Assembly: GCA_017647975.1 (NCBI GenBank)
Contig: JAGCJL010000018.1
Span: forward strand, 1 to 54,380
DNA: 54,380 nucleotides
Reading direction: 5' to 3'
From: Bacteroidaceae bacterium
Lineage (GTDB): Bacteria > Bacteroidota > Bacteroidia > Bacteroidales > Bacteroidaceae
The notes under the pieces are model-generated. The model was not told where the DNA came from, searched no databases, and saw nothing but the letters and a program-made list of their open reading frames with translations. Below are positions 18,213 through 27,188 of the stretch, piece after piece. Numbering within the stretch: position 1 is the first letter of the stretch; the number at the start of each line of letters is the position of its first letter. The position numbers were made by a program, and so were the translations under genes.

Positions 18213-21200
18213 ATGCTGAATAGAATAATAAAATTTTCTTTAGATAACAGGCTGCTGATTCTTCTTGCAGTAGTACTTGTATCAATAGGCGGTATATATT
18301 CGGCCAAGAAGATTGAGGTCGATGTTTTCCCTGATCTTACAATGCCTACTGTGGTTATTCTTACCGATGCCTCAAATATGGCCCCCGAAGAGGTGGAGCG
18401 TCTTGTGACATTCCCTATAGAGACAGCAGTCAATGGTGCAACCAATGTCCGTCGTGTGCGTTCTTCTTCCTCACAAGGTTTTTCTTTTGTATGGGTGGAA
18501 TTTGACTGGGGTATGGATATATATCGTGCAAGGCAGGTTATAAGCGAGAAAATGAGCCTTCTTGCAGGTGAGTTGCCCGAAGGCATTACTCCCATGCTTG
18601 CTCCCCAGTCAAGTGTGATGGGTGAGATAATGTTTATTGGTATGCAGGCCGACAGCACATCAATGATGGAACTGCGTACTCTTGCCGAATGGATAATAAA
18701 GCCTGCCATATTGGCTACAGGTGGTGTCTCTAACGTGACTATTATAGGTGGCGATTACAAACAGTATCATGTGCTTGCCGACCCTGTGAAAATGGAACTC
18801 TATGGTGTCACAATGGGTGAACTAGAGAGTGCTGTGGCTGCTATGAGCATGAATATCGGTGCCGGTGTTGTACGTGACTTTGGCAATGAGTATAATCTTC
18901 GTGGTATGGGCCGTACAAACGATGTCAAAGAACTTGGCAGTTCTTTGGTAAAGGTCAATGGTGATATGCTTGTACGTGTAGCCGATGTTGCCGAAGTGGT
19001 TGTAGCTCCGGCTGTAAAGCAGGGATATGCAGCACAGAACGGAGAACCTTCGATAATACTTTCCATCTCAAAGCAACCGGGTATCAATACATTGAGCGTT
19101 ACACAGAATATTGAGAAGAATATCGAGAGTATAGCAAAGTCGTTGCCAGCCGATGTGGTTCTTGATACAAAAATTTTCCGTCAGGCCGACTATATACAAG
19201 CTTCGGTAAACAATGTCGGCAGTTCTCTTTTTGAGGGTGCTGTTTGTGTAATACTTGTATTATTCCTGTTCTTGACAAGTTTGCGTTCAACAGTAATATC
19301 CTTGTTGGCTATTCCTTTGTCATTGTTGGGAACGGTTATCGTTCTCTATTTCCTGGGAATGGATATAAATACTATGACTTTGGGAGGTATGTGTATTGCA
19401 ATAGGTTCGTTGGTCGATGATGCCATTATTGATGTAGAGAATGTCTATAAACGATTACGCGAGAATCATGCGTTACCAAAGGAACAACGCCAGTCGGCAT
19501 ACAAGATTGTTTTTGATGCCTCTTCCGAGATTCGTGCCTCAATCATACACGCGACCCTTATAATAATGGTTACCTTTATGCCACTCTTCTTCCTGAGTGG
19601 TCTTGAGGGACGTATGCTCAAGCCTCTTGGCATCGCTTATCTCATTGCTCTGTTGATGTCGCTGCTGGTTGCGATGACGGTTACTCCGTTGCTTTGCAAG
19701 ATGATGCTCTCTGACGAGAAGTATCTCACCCGTAACGAAAAGAAAAGTTGGGTTGACAGATGGTTGCTCAAGAGATATGAAACTGCTCTCTCTTGGGCCC
19801 TGCAACACGCCAGAGTCATTGTTGGCTCATTGGTAGTGCTCTTTGTCGTTTGTCTTCTCCTTTTTGGAAATATGGGACGCAGTTTCTTGCCTGAATTCAA
19901 TGAGAAGGCTTTGACAATATCGGCAGTATCTCGCCCCGGTGTATCTCTTGAAGAGAGTAATAAACTTGGTGCAGCCATAGAACGCGAGCTGTTGCTGATA
20001 CCCGAGGTGGTGAGTACTGCACGTCGCACAGGCCGTGGTGAACTTGATGAACACTCACAGACATCCAACGGTGCAGAGATTGATGTAAACTTTGTGCTTG
20101 GTGACCGAAAGAAATCTGATTTCCTTGCCGAGGTACGTTCGCGTTTGGCAACAATCCCCGGCGTGGTGACATCGGTGGGACAACCCTTGGAACACCGCAT
20201 CGACCACATGGTTTCGGGAACACAGGCCGATTTGGCCATCAAGATTTTTGGCCCTGACCTGAGTACGCTCTTCCGCAAGGGAACTGAGATAAAAGAACTC
20301 CTGAAAGTATTCCCCGAGGTGGTTGATGTCAATGTGGAGCAGCAGGTTGAAACACCGCAGTTGCAGATACGTGCCGACAGGGAAAAACTTGCTTACTATG
20401 GCATAACCATGAGTGAATTCAATGAGTTCGTGGAGTCAGCATTCCCCGGTAAAAAGGTTGGAAGTGTATATGAGGAGGAACGTAGTTTCGATCTTATCAT
20501 TCGCCTTAATAAGGATTATACTGAGAGTGTCGATGGTGTGAAACGGGCTTTGATAGATACACCCAATGGCAAGGTGTCGCTTGATGATGTCGCGTCAATA
20601 GTTTCAGTAGGTGGCCCGGGCAGCATAAGCCGCGAGAATGTACAGCGTAAAGTTGTTGTTTCGGCAAATATCGCCAGCGGAGATGTTGCAGGAACAGTAC
20701 AACGGGTAGAGGATTATCTTGAAGGGAATATGAATCTCGATGAAGGTTATCGTCTTGAGTATGGTGGGCAATTTGAGAGTGCCGAATCGGCTTCGCGGAC
20801 CTTGTGGCTCACAACTGCTATTGCTGTGCTTGTAGTCTTTGTATTGTTGTATAGCGAGTTCAAGAGTACATCGCTTTCAGTTGTTGTCTTGTTGAATTTG
20901 CCGCTTGCTTTGATAGGTGGTGTCCTTGCAACATATTTTACATCGGCGGTAATGAGTATTCCTGCGATAATTGGTCTTATTACGCTCTTTGGTATTGCAA
21001 CGCGTAACGGAATATTGCTCGTGTCACGTTACCAACATCTGCGTGCCGAGGGCATGGCACTTGACGAGGCTGTGATGCACGGCTCGCTCGACCGCCTGAC
21101 ACCAATCCTTATGACAGCCTTTACATCGGCCTTGGCTTTGGTGCCTATGATTATGAACGGCTCAGCATCGGGCAACGAGATACAAAGCCCCATGGCGGTG

Positions 21201-21293
21201 GTTGTTCTTGGCGGTCTGTTGTCATCTACGTTGCTTAACATCTTCGTGATACCTATAGTATATCGTTGGGTGGTAAAGAGAAGATTTGTCTGA
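18213..21293 (+). CDS. Heavy-metal RND efflux pump (CusA/CzcA family)
   Basis: This 1026-residue inner-membrane pump uses proton flow to export metal ions through the periplasmic adaptor. It has the N-terminal helix and two large periplasmic domains (about 40-335 and 560-860) of the RND fold. TM4 reads IGSLVDDAIIDVEN (397-410), with Asp402, Asp403, Asp407 and Glu409. Ala is found where CzcA has its first TM4 Asp, so the helix is more like CusA (Cu/Ag) than CzcA (Zn/Co/Cd); this is weak evidence for the metal. No outer-membrane channel gene is adjacent. A strong terminator follows at once. Confidence 0.93.
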   Translation: MLNRIIKFSLDNRLLILLAVVLVSIGGIYSAKKIEVDVFPDLTMPTVVILTDASNMAPEEVERLVTFPIETAVNGATNVRRVRSSSSQGFSFVWVEFDWGMDIYRARQVISEKMSLLAGELPEGITPMLAPQSSVMGEIMFIGMQADSTSMMELRTLAEWIIKPAILATGGVSNVTIIGGDYKQYHVLADPVKMELYGVTMGELESAVAAMSMNIGAGVVRDFGNEYNLRGMGRTNDVKELGSSLVKVNGDMLVRVADVAEVVVAPAVKQGYAAQNGEPSIILSISKQPGINTLSVTQNIEKNIESIAKSLPADVVLDTKIFRQADYIQASVNNVGSSLFEGAVCVILVLFLFLTSLRSTVISLLAIPLSLLGTVIVLYFLGMDINTMTLGGMCIAIGSLVDDAIIDVENVYKRLRENHALPKEQRQSAYKIVFDASSEIRASIIHATLIIMVTFMPLFFLSGLEGRMLKPLGIAYLIALLMSLLVAMTVTPLLCKMMLSDEKYLTRNEKKSWVDRWLLKRYETALSWALQHARVIVGSLVVLFVVCLLLFGNMGRSFLPEFNEKALTISAVSRPGVSLEESNKLGAAIERELLLIPEVVSTARRTGRGELDEHSQTSNGAEIDVNFVLGDRKKSDFLAEVRSRLATIPGVVTSVGQPLEHRIDHMVSGTQADLAIKIFGPDLSTLFRKGTEIKELLKVFPEVVDVNVEQQVETPQLQIRADREKLAYYGITMSEFNEFVESAFPGKKVGSVYEEERSFDLIIRLNKDYTESVDGVKRALIDTPNGKVSLDDVASIVSVGGPGSISRENVQRKVVVSANIASGDVAGTVQRVEDYLEGNMNLDEGYRLEYGGQFESAESASRTLWLTTAIAVLVVFVLLYSEFKSTSLSVVVLLNLPLALIGGVLATYFTSAVMSIPAIIGLITLFGIATRNGILLVSRYQHLRAEGMALDEAVMHGSLDRLTPILMTAFTSALALVPMIMNGSASGNEIQSPMAVVVLGGLLSSTLLNIFVIPIVYRWVVKRRFV

Positions 21294-21299
21294 ATAAAC

Positions 21300-21331
21300 A
21301 AAAAATCAGGTCTCACGGCCTGATTTTTTTT
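21300..21331. terminator. Terminator after the RND pump gene
   Basis: Arms AAAAATCAGG (21301-21310) and CCTGATTTTT (21319-21328) pair around an 8-nt loop, with eight T residues on the plus strand. The preceding A run could also give some termination of the convergent gene at 21425. The 93 bp up to that gene hold only a weak imperfect repeat. Confidence 0.88.
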
Positions 21332-21424
21332 ATGATAAACTGTGTGTGTGGATTATAAATCTCCCACAATATTGTAATACCTCCAATAAGGGTGTTCTTT
21401 ATACACTCTTCTCGTTGCTTTGTA

Positions 21425-21907
21425 TCAGAAACTTATTGCCATTGACAAACCGCCGGGTGCAGTACCAATGCTTAGTGAGGCGTTATGTTTCTTCTCCAAA
21501 CGGTTAAGACGTGCTTTGTAAACACACAATGTCGGAATTCCGGCAAGGAAACTGAGTGTTCCTGAAACCATGGAAAAAACGCCGACACCAAATATAGCAT
21601 CGTTTAATTCAAAAATGCCGCCAATGGTTGTTACAAATCCCGTAACGAGCAATGATGCACCGCCTACGGTAAGTCCAAGGCCGGTCTTGTATCCGGTACG
21701 GAATTTGAGATAATCCTCGCTCCTGTCCACGCCGTTAAGAGATGAGAAACAGGCCGCAGCACTGTATTTGTCGAGTTTGTTGCCATCTACATAGACTTTA
21801 CTGCCACGAATGTCTATTGTCTTGTCAATAGCATCTGAAGAGAGTTCTTGTGCCATAGCATTTATGCCAATGAATGCTATTAACAATAAAAGAATGTGTC
21901 GTTTCAT
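21425..21907 (-). CDS. Exported protein of unknown function with two hydrophobic segments
   Basis: I do not recognise this 160-residue protein. The ATG complementary to 21905-21907 is preferred over an upstream start because it opens a good signal peptide (residues 1-19, ending NAMA-Q). A soluble part (20-75) contains IDIRGSKVYVDGNKL, then two hydrophobic segments at about 76-98 and 104-128, a basic stretch (131-141) and a short tail. It would be an envelope protein held in a membrane. It appears monocistronic with a near-consensus promoter. Confidence 0.75.
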   Translation of the reverse strand: MKRHILLLLIAFIGINAMAQELSSDAIDKTIDIRGSKVYVDGNKLDKYSAAACFSSLNGVDRSEDYLKFRTGYKTGLGLTVGGASLLVTGFVTTIGGIFELNDAIFGVGVFSMVSGTLSFLAGIPTLCVYKARLNRLEKKHNASLSIGTAPGGLSMAISF

Positions 21908-21946
21908 AGTATTTGGTGTTTGAAGATTATATCGTGTAATCTTGTG

Positions 21947-21978
21947 CAAAAATATCATTTCGGGTTAGAAGAAACAAA
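21947..21978 (-). promoter_or_regulatory. Consensus Bacteroides promoter for the orphan exported gene
   Basis: On the minus strand TTTG (21975-21978), a spacer of exactly 20 bp, and TATTTTTG (21947-21954) match the TTTG-N19-21-TAnnTTTG consensus in full. The start codon lies 39 bp downstream. Confidence 0.8.
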
Positions 21979-22060
21979 CTATGATACAAAAAAATGCATA
22001 TATCCCAATGTGAAGACAACTTACCGAAACATTAAAGTCGTTTACTTTTCACTTGTTTAC

Positions 22061-22105
22061 AAAAGCAAAAAGTAAAGAGCCCGGTATAAATACCGAACCC
22101 TTTAC
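22061..22105 (-). terminator. Rho-independent terminator of nadK
   Basis: On the minus strand a 16-bp stem (arms 22090-22105 and 22072-22087, two-base tip) pairs throughout if three G-U pairs are allowed, and is followed by TTTTTGCTTTT. The wobbles make it a good RNA hairpin only on the minus strand, which shows its direction. Confidence 0.85.
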
Positions 22106-22211
22106 CGATAAAATCATTATTAATCCGTTCAAAATCTTGGGTCAGATCATTGTTAGAGTCAGCAGGCGGAACCAAACGTTGAACTCTCCCAAATGTTGTC
22201 GCAGGTCGTCG

Positions 22212-23084
22212 TTACTCCCTTATGTCTGCACCCCACATCAGCTTCTCCTGCAGGTTGTGGATGAACGAGTGTCCCTGGTTGCGTATGATAAGCTGTCTGT
22301 AGCCGGCTTTCCTTACCGTGATTTCAGTCGCCTCGTTGCAGCTCTCGTTACGGCCGTCGATGGCAATGAGATAGTTGCTACTGCGGCTATATACTTTTAT
22401 GCCGACAACAGTGTCGTCTCCTATAACCAACGGGCGAGCACTGAGACTGTGCGGTGCGATGGGGGTGAGAACCAGTACGTTCGCCTCGGGTGCGATGATG
22501 GGGCCTCCGACGCTGAGCGAGTAACCTGTTGAACCCGAGGGGGTGGCTACGATAAGTCCGTCGGCCTGGTATGTGATTTTGTCACTGCTGTTGAGAGTGG
22601 CTTCAATGGTCATCATTGATGATGAGTCGTGCTTCATTATTGCAATCTCATTCAGTGCAAAAGGGAAGTTCGTTAATTCTTCGCCGTGTGTGACTGCTTC
22701 GATGAGACTTCTGTATTCAATCTCATACTCGTTGTTGTGTATCTTTTCAAGAACAGAATCAATATCTTTGTTTGATGTTGTTGTGAGAAAACCTAAACGG
22801 CCGGCATTTATACCAAGGATGGGAATCTCTTTTTTGCCAATGCGGCTTGCTGTACGCAATAGAGTTCCGTCGCCGCCAAAACTGATGGCTACGTCGGCTG
22901 TGAAATTATTGTCTGTTATGATTTCATTTGGAGTGGGTACGGGAAAGTTTTCACTACATAGAAAGTCATAGAATGGTTTGTCTATGGCAAAAGAGTCACC
23001 ATGTTTTACAATGGCATTAAACAACTGTTCTATGCTTTTTGACTTTTTTGTCTGGTGCTTGTTCCCGAATATGGCAAATTTCAT
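22212..23084 (-). CDS. nadK: NAD kinase
   Basis: This 290-residue cytoplasmic enzyme makes NADP from NAD and ATP. It carries the family motif GGDGT with the catalytic Asp, then NAGRLGFL, and GSTGYSLSVGGP in the nucleotide-binding C-terminal domain. The start MKFAIFGNK has AGAGAG upstream; a longer frame starting six codons earlier is not needed. It is divergent from pdxJ, and both genes feed cofactor supply. Length and motifs are normal. Confidence 0.95.
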   Translation of the reverse strand: MKFAIFGNKHQTKKSKSIEQLFNAIVKHGDSFAIDKPFYDFLCSENFPVPTPNEIITDNNFTADVAISFGGDGTLLRTASRIGKKEIPILGINAGRLGFLTTTSNKDIDSVLEKIHNNEYEIEYRSLIEAVTHGEELTNFPFALNEIAIMKHDSSSMMTIEATLNSSDKITYQADGLIVATPSGSTGYSLSVGGPIIAPEANVLVLTPIAPHSLSARPLVIGDDTVVGIKVYSRSSNYLIAIDGRNESCNEATEITVRKAGYRQLIIRNQGHSFIHNLQEKLMWGADIRE

Positions 23085-23112
23085 AATACTCTCTTTTTGC
23101 ATATTTTGTGTG

Positions 23113-23120
23113 CAAATTTA
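23113..23120 (-). promoter_or_regulatory. Putative -7 element for nadK
   Basis: The minus-strand reading is TAAATTTG, an exact TAnnTTTG match 28 bp before the nadK start. It lies 34 bp from the matching element of divergent pdxJ, so the two promoters overlap upstream. Confidence 0.45.
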
Positions 23121-23154
23121 AGACAAATTATAATATGATTTTTTTTATTTATGC

Positions 23155-23162
23155 TAATTTTG
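23155..23162 (+). promoter_or_regulatory. Putative -7 element for the pdxJ operon
   Basis: TAATTTTG matches TAnnTTTG exactly and lies 60 bp before the pdxJ ATG at 23223. The -33 region is a T run without a clear TTTG. Confidence 0.45.
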
Positions 23163-23222
23163 CAAAAAATATATTCTACACTGCCTAAAAAGGTGTTATA
23201 TGTTTTAGGCAAATTTTATTTT

Positions 23223-23945
23223 ATGAAGACAAAGTTAAGTGTAAATATCAACAAAGTGGCTACTATCAGGAATGCCCGCGGTGGTAATAACCCCGACATT
23301 TTGAAGGTTGCTAAAGATTGTGAGTTATTTGGTGCAGATGGTATTACAGTGCATCCACGTCCTGACGAAAGACATATTCGTTATGCCGATGTTCCTGCAC
23401 TGAAAGCCATTGTACGTACTGAATTCAATATTGAGGGCTATCCGTCGAAGGAGTTTCTTGACCTTGTGTTGAGAGTGCGTCCAGCTCAGGTAACACTTGT
23501 GCCGGACAAACCAACTCAGTTGACATCGGACAGCGGTTGGGATACCGTTGCTGAGCAGGAGTTCTTAAAGGATATTCTTACCGACATACGTAATGCCGGA
23601 ATTCGTAGCTCGTTATTCATAGATGCTGATGTGCGTATGGCGGAATATGCGGCAAAGGCAGGTGCCGACAGAGTGGAACTTTATACCGGTCCTTATGCTC
23701 ACAATTATGCAATTGACCGCGAAAAGGCAGTTGCTCCATTTTATGAGACGGCAAAATTTGTCAAGCAGTCGGGCTTGGGCCTGAATGCCGGTCATGATTT
23801 GAGCCTTGAGAATTTGAAATATTTTACCGATGTCATTCCTTGGGTTGATGAGGTCTCAATAGGTCATGCACTTATTTGTGATGCTCTTTATTTGGGGCTT
23901 GAGGCAACTATTGCCGCATATCAAAAATGTTTGATAAAATAATAA
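23223..23945 (+). CDS. pdxJ: Pyridoxine 5'-phosphate synthase PdxJ
   Basis: This enzyme condenses 1-deoxy-D-xylulose 5-phosphate with 3-amino-2-oxopropyl phosphate, the last step of the DXP-dependent vitamin B6 route. The ATG at 23223 gives about 239 residues, the normal PdxJ length; an upstream in-frame ATG at 23151 would lie on the promoter and add a non-conserved leader. Motifs include VNINKVATIRNARGG at the N-terminus, HPRPDERHI, and GLGLNAGHDLS near the C-terminus for phosphate binding. exbB begins a few bases after the stop, an order common in Bacteroidales. The coding end is at the first stop near 23942. Confidence 0.93.
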
Positions 23946-23956
23946 TTAAATAAACT

Positions 23957-24706
23957 ATGATTTCACTTACAGTAGTAGCGGATACAATTGTATCGGATGT
24001 AATGTCACTGACAGAGGTGGCTGAACCAGTTCAGGAGGGTATCAATATTCTTGAGTTGGCAATGAAAGGTGGTTGGATTATGATTATTCTTGCCTTGCTT
24101 TCAATTTTTGGTATTTATGTTTTTATCGAGCGTTTTTCGGTGTTACGTAAGGCAATGAAGAAGAATCCTTATCTTCTTGATAGAATCCATGACAATATTA
24201 TGGATAATGATGCAAAGTCGGCAATTAACTATTGCAATAAATTGAATACACCTGTTTCACGTATATTGGCAAAGGGTATTAAGGATTATAATCTTGACAT
24301 TGTTTCAATACGTCAGGCTCTCGATAACAATGCCGGTCTTGAGATTGCAAAATTGGAGAAGGGGCTTCCTGTCTTGTCAACTATTGCTGCTGTTGCTCCC
24401 ATGCTTGGTTTCTTGGGTACTGTGACAGGTATGGTTCAGGCGTTCTGGCAAATGGCAAATGCGGGAAACAATATTGATGTTACATTGCTCTCAAGTGGTA
24501 TCTATGAGGCTATGGTAACAACTGTTGGTGGTCTTGTCGTTGGTATTATTGCCATTTTTGCATACAACTATCTCGTTACTCAAGTTGATAAGGTGCAGAA
24601 TCTTATGGAGGCTGATATCATCACCTATATTGAGATTGTAAACGAGAGCAAGGAAGCTAAGAAAGAGGCTGCTGTAAAAACTCAATCAGCAGGCACTGTT
24701 GAATAA
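23957..24706 (+). CDS. exbB: ExbB/TolQ/MotA-family proton channel protein
   Basis: This 249-residue inner-membrane protein has three hydrophobic helices (about 37-56, 132-155 and 175-198) and the family sequence LSTIAAVAPMLGFLGTVTGM. With ExbD it harvests the proton gradient to power TonB. The N-terminal 35 residues are periplasmic and variable. It is followed by exbD and a TonB-like gene, which settles ExbB rather than MotA or TolQ. The set could energise SusC-type transporters such as the one at 42245. Confidence 0.92.
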   Translation: MISLTVVADTIVSDVMSLTEVAEPVQEGINILELAMKGGWIMIILALLSIFGIYVFIERFSVLRKAMKKNPYLLDRIHDNIMDNDAKSAINYCNKLNTPVSRILAKGIKDYNLDIVSIRQALDNNAGLEIAKLEKGLPVLSTIAAVAPMLGFLGTVTGMVQAFWQMANAGNNIDVTLLSSGIYEAMVTTVGGLVVGIIAIFAYNYLVTQVDKVQNLMEADIITYIEIVNESKEAKKEAAVKTQSAGTVE

Positions 24707-24718
24707 GAAATTGCTGTT

Positions 24719-25132
24719 ATGATTAAAAGAAAGACAAAGGCAATAGATGTTTTTTCAATGTCGTCAATGACCGACATTATATTCCTATTGCTAATATTCT
24801 TTATGATAACCTCTACAATGGTTACTCCAAATGCCATTAAGGTGTTGTTGCCACAAGGCAAGGAACAGACTCAGGCGAAACCTATGGCACGTATCATTAT
24901 AGACAAGGATTTGAACTACTATGCAGCATGGGGCCGCGGTGATGAAATGCCTGTTACCGAAGAGGAACTCACTCCATTCCTGCTTGATTGTCGTGAAAAG
25001 GATTCCGAGATGTATGTTGCATTGTATGCCGACGAGACAATTCCATATAGAGAGATTGTCAAGGTACTTAATATCGCAAACGAGAATGAGTTTAAGATGG
25101 TGTTGGCAACACGCCGTCCCGATAAAAAGTGA
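24719..25132 (+). CDS. exbD: ExbD/TolR-family biopolymer transport protein
   Basis: This 137-residue protein has one N-terminal helix (about 17-37), with Asp19 at the position of the essential proton-carrying Asp of ExbD (motif SMTDIIFLLLIFF), and a periplasmic domain ending in the usual EFKMVLATRR strand. It forms the core of the ExbB channel. Its stop overlaps the ATG of the tonB gene, so the three are probably translated in balance. Confidence 0.92.
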   Translation: MIKRKTKAIDVFSMSSMTDIIFLLLIFFMITSTMVTPNAIKVLLPQGKEQTQAKPMARIIIDKDLNYYAAWGRGDEMPVTEEELTPFLLDCREKDSEMYVALYADETIPYREIVKVLNIANENEFKMVLATRRPDKK

Positions 25133-25917
25133 TGAAAGAGATTTCTAAGGATAAAATAATAGGTATAGTTGGTACGGTGGTGTTTCATGCCCTCGTACTG
25201 CTGTTGCTTTATTTCTTGGTAATGTCAAAACCTCCGCAGGAGCCCGAAGCCGGTTTGGCTGTTGTTATGGGCGAAGAGTACAACATGACGGAGGTTGAGA
25301 TTCTCAAGCCCGAGCCTACTCCTGCTCCAAAACCAATGCCAAAACCTGTACAGCAGAAACCTGCACCAGAAAAGCCGATGATTACTCAAAAGAGTGAAAA
25401 GAGTATGGTGGTGGATTCTTTGCAGGCAAAAGAGAAAGAAGAGGCTTTGTTGGCCGAAAAACGTGAGGCAGAACGTAAACGTAAGGAGGAGGAGGCTATG
25501 GCAAAGGCTTCAAATCTCATGGCCAATGCTTTCGGCAAGGGTAGCGGCATGTCAAGAAAGAGTGATGAAAAATCAGATGAGGGAAGCAGTAAGGGGTCTC
25601 CCGAAAGCGGAATGGAGCAAGGTGCAACTGCTACATCGGGTATGGGTACTTATGACCTCGAAGGCCGTTCTTTGGGTGGTGACGGAAGGTTGCCTAAGCC
25701 TGTGTATAATGTACAGGAAGAGGGACGTGTGGTTGTTACTGTTACTGTTAATCCTGAAGGTAAAGTAATATCGGCGAATATAAACCGCCGTACAGGAACT
25801 ACAAGTCTTGCTTTACGTAATGCGGCATTGAATGCTGCAAAATCGGCTGTATTCAATAGAATCAATGGTTTGAATAACCAGGAGGGAACAATTACATATT
25901 ACTTCAAGTTGAGATGA
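25132..25917 (+). CDS. TonB-family energy transducer
   Basis: The chosen ATG at 25132 overlaps the exbD stop and gives 261 residues; the GTG three bases earlier is less likely. A membrane anchor (about 9-31) is followed by a Pro/Lys-rich stretch (about 60-85), a charged coiled region (about 95-125), a Gly/Ser-rich part, and a C-terminal TonB-like domain (about 180-261) containing GRVVVTVTVNPEGKV. It reaches across the periplasm to drive outer-membrane receptors. The linker is shorter than in E. coli TonB. The match to TonB is by architecture and operon. Confidence 0.88.
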   Translation: MKEISKDKIIGIVGTVVFHALVLLLLYFLVMSKPPQEPEAGLAVVMGEEYNMTEVEILKPEPTPAPKPMPKPVQQKPAPEKPMITQKSEKSMVVDSLQAKEKEEALLAEKREAERKRKEEEAMAKASNLMANAFGKGSGMSRKSDEKSDEGSSKGSPESGMEQGATATSGMGTYDLEGRSLGGDGRLPKPVYNVQEEGRVVVTVTVNPEGKVISANINRRTGTTSLALRNAALNAAKSAVFNRINGLNNQEGTITYYFKLR

Positions 25918-26471
25918 TTATGAAGAAGGTTTATCTATTTCTTGCCGACGGCTTTGAGACTGTAGAGGCGTTGGCTCCGGTAGATGTCATGCGACGTGCT
26001 GGTTTACAAGTAGTAACAGTATCTGTTATGGGGCGTCTTGATGTGCTCTCGGCACAAAATGTAAAGGTGCTTGCCGACGTTCTCTTTGAGGATGTGTGCT
26101 TGTGTGATGCCGATGCTCTTGTACTTCCCGGTGGTAGCGAAGGAACAGAAAATATGTCGGCTCACAAGGCTTTGTGTGAAAAGATTGTTGAGGCCGACAA
26201 AAAAGGTACTCTTGTTGCTGCTATATGTGCAGCTCCAATGGTTCTTGGACGTTTGGGACTTCTTCATGGCCGTAAGGCTACATGTTATCCCGGTTGTGAG
26301 GTAGATCTCAAAGGTGCCGACTATACCGCAGTTGCTGTGGAGGAGGACGGTAACATCATTACAGGCTGTGGTCCCGGTGTCTCTTTTGACTTTGGTTTTG
26401 CTATAGTAAACCGCTTCTGTGGCAGTGCTGTTGTTGAGACATTGCGTTCGCAGATGCAGTTTGGCAAGTGA
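25914..26471 (+). CDS. DJ-1/PfpI-family protein
   Basis: This protein of 185 residues (183 if the ATG at 25920 is used) has the DJ-1/ThiJ fold. The conserved Glu lies in FETVEALAPVDVMRRAG, and the nucleophile Cys105 in VAAICAAPMVLG. DJ-1 proteins handle reactive aldehydes or act as redox chaperones; the bacterial function is not settled. It overlaps the tonB stop by 4 bp and precedes ispD by 18 bp, a housekeeping arrangement without an obvious functional link. Confidence 0.9.
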   Translation: MIMKKVYLFLADGFETVEALAPVDVMRRAGLQVVTVSVMGRLDVLSAQNVKVLADVLFEDVCLCDADALVLPGGSEGTENMSAHKALCEKIVEADKKGTLVAAICAAPMVLGRLGLLHGRKATCYPGCEVDLKGADYTAVAVEEDGNIITGCGPGVSFDFGFAIVNRFCGSAVVETLRSQMQFGK

Positions 26472-26489
26472 TTTTTCAATTTGTAAATA

Positions 26490-27188
26490 ATGAAGAAATA
26501 TATTATAATTGTTGCCGGTGGCAAAGGCATGCGTATGGGTGGCGAGATGCCCAAGCAGTTCCAATTGCTCGGTGACAAACCTGTTGTAATGGTTACTCTG
26601 GAGAGGCTTCATTTGATGGCTCCCGAAGTGGAACTTGTCATGGTGCTTCCTGCAGAACATTTTGAATTATGGAATGAACTCTGTGTCAAGTATGATTTTT
26701 CTGTACCCTTAAAGTTGGCCAAAGGTGGTTCAACACGTTTCCACTCGGTACAGAATGGTCTTGCTATGATTGAAGATTCTGATGAAGCCGTTGTTGGTGT
26801 GCACGATGGTGTTCGCCCGTTTGTGTCGCAGAGAGTTGTTGAGGATTGTTTTCGCGAGGCATGGATACATGGTGCAGCAATTCCCATGATTGACTTACAG
26901 GACAGTTTGCGTCACATCGTCGGCGTGAACGGTGTAACAGAGGTTGTACCACGAGATCGTTACCGTTTGGTGCAGACACCGCAGGTGTTTCGCCTGTCGT
27001 TGTTACGCAGGGCTTATGAACAGCGTTTTGTTGAGAGTTTTACCGATGATGCATCGGTTGTTGAGGCATTAGGCGAGAATGTTGCAGGTGTTGAGGGTAA
27101 TCGTGAGAATATAAAATTGACAACTCCATTTGATTTGATGGTTGCCAAGACATTGTTGGAATGCTGGATACCACAACAAGAAATATAA
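26490..27188 (+). CDS. ispD: 2-C-methyl-D-erythritol 4-phosphate cytidylyltransferase IspD
   Basis: This 232-residue enzyme joins CTP to MEP in the non-mevalonate isoprenoid pathway. The nucleotide-binding start is GGKGMRMGGEMPKQF, with VHDGVRPFVS and the C-terminal GNRENIKLTTPFDL, all standard for IspD. Its final 28 bp overlap recG. The pathway enzyme Dxr is encoded 6 kb away on the other strand, so the pathway genes are near but not cotranscribed. Confidence 0.95.
   Translation: MKKYIIIVAGGKGMRMGGEMPKQFQLLGDKPVVMVTLERLHLMAPEVELVMVLPAEHFELWNELCVKYDFSVPLKLAKGGSTRFHSVQNGLAMIEDSDEAVVGVHDGVRPFVSQRVVEDCFREAWIHGAAIPMIDLQDSLRHIVGVNGVTEVVPRDRYRLVQTPQVFRLSLLRRAYEQRFVESFTDDASVVEALGENVAGVEGNRENIKLTTPFDLMVAKTLLECWIPQQEI

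Larger units (their letters stand above)
21908..22211. other. 304-bp intergenic region between the orphan exported gene and nadK
   Basis: This stretch holds the minus-strand promoter of the exported gene (21947-21978) and the nadK terminator (22061-22105). About 106 bp between the nadK stop and the terminator form a 3' untranslated stretch. No gene start compatible with coding is seen there. A plus-strand reading frame across it overlaps nadK and is a shadow. Confidence 0.7.

Noticed and set aside
22130-22211. Possible C-terminal extension of nadK in a shifted frame
   Set aside because: The shifted frame reads open for about 25 codons, but the annotated stop fits the normal NAD kinase length and a stop codon blocks the other frame upstream.
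22053-22532. Plus-strand open frame of 159 codons across the nadK terminator
   Set aside because: It runs antisense through the end of nadK and its first part is the terminator hairpin; it has no recognisable protein features.
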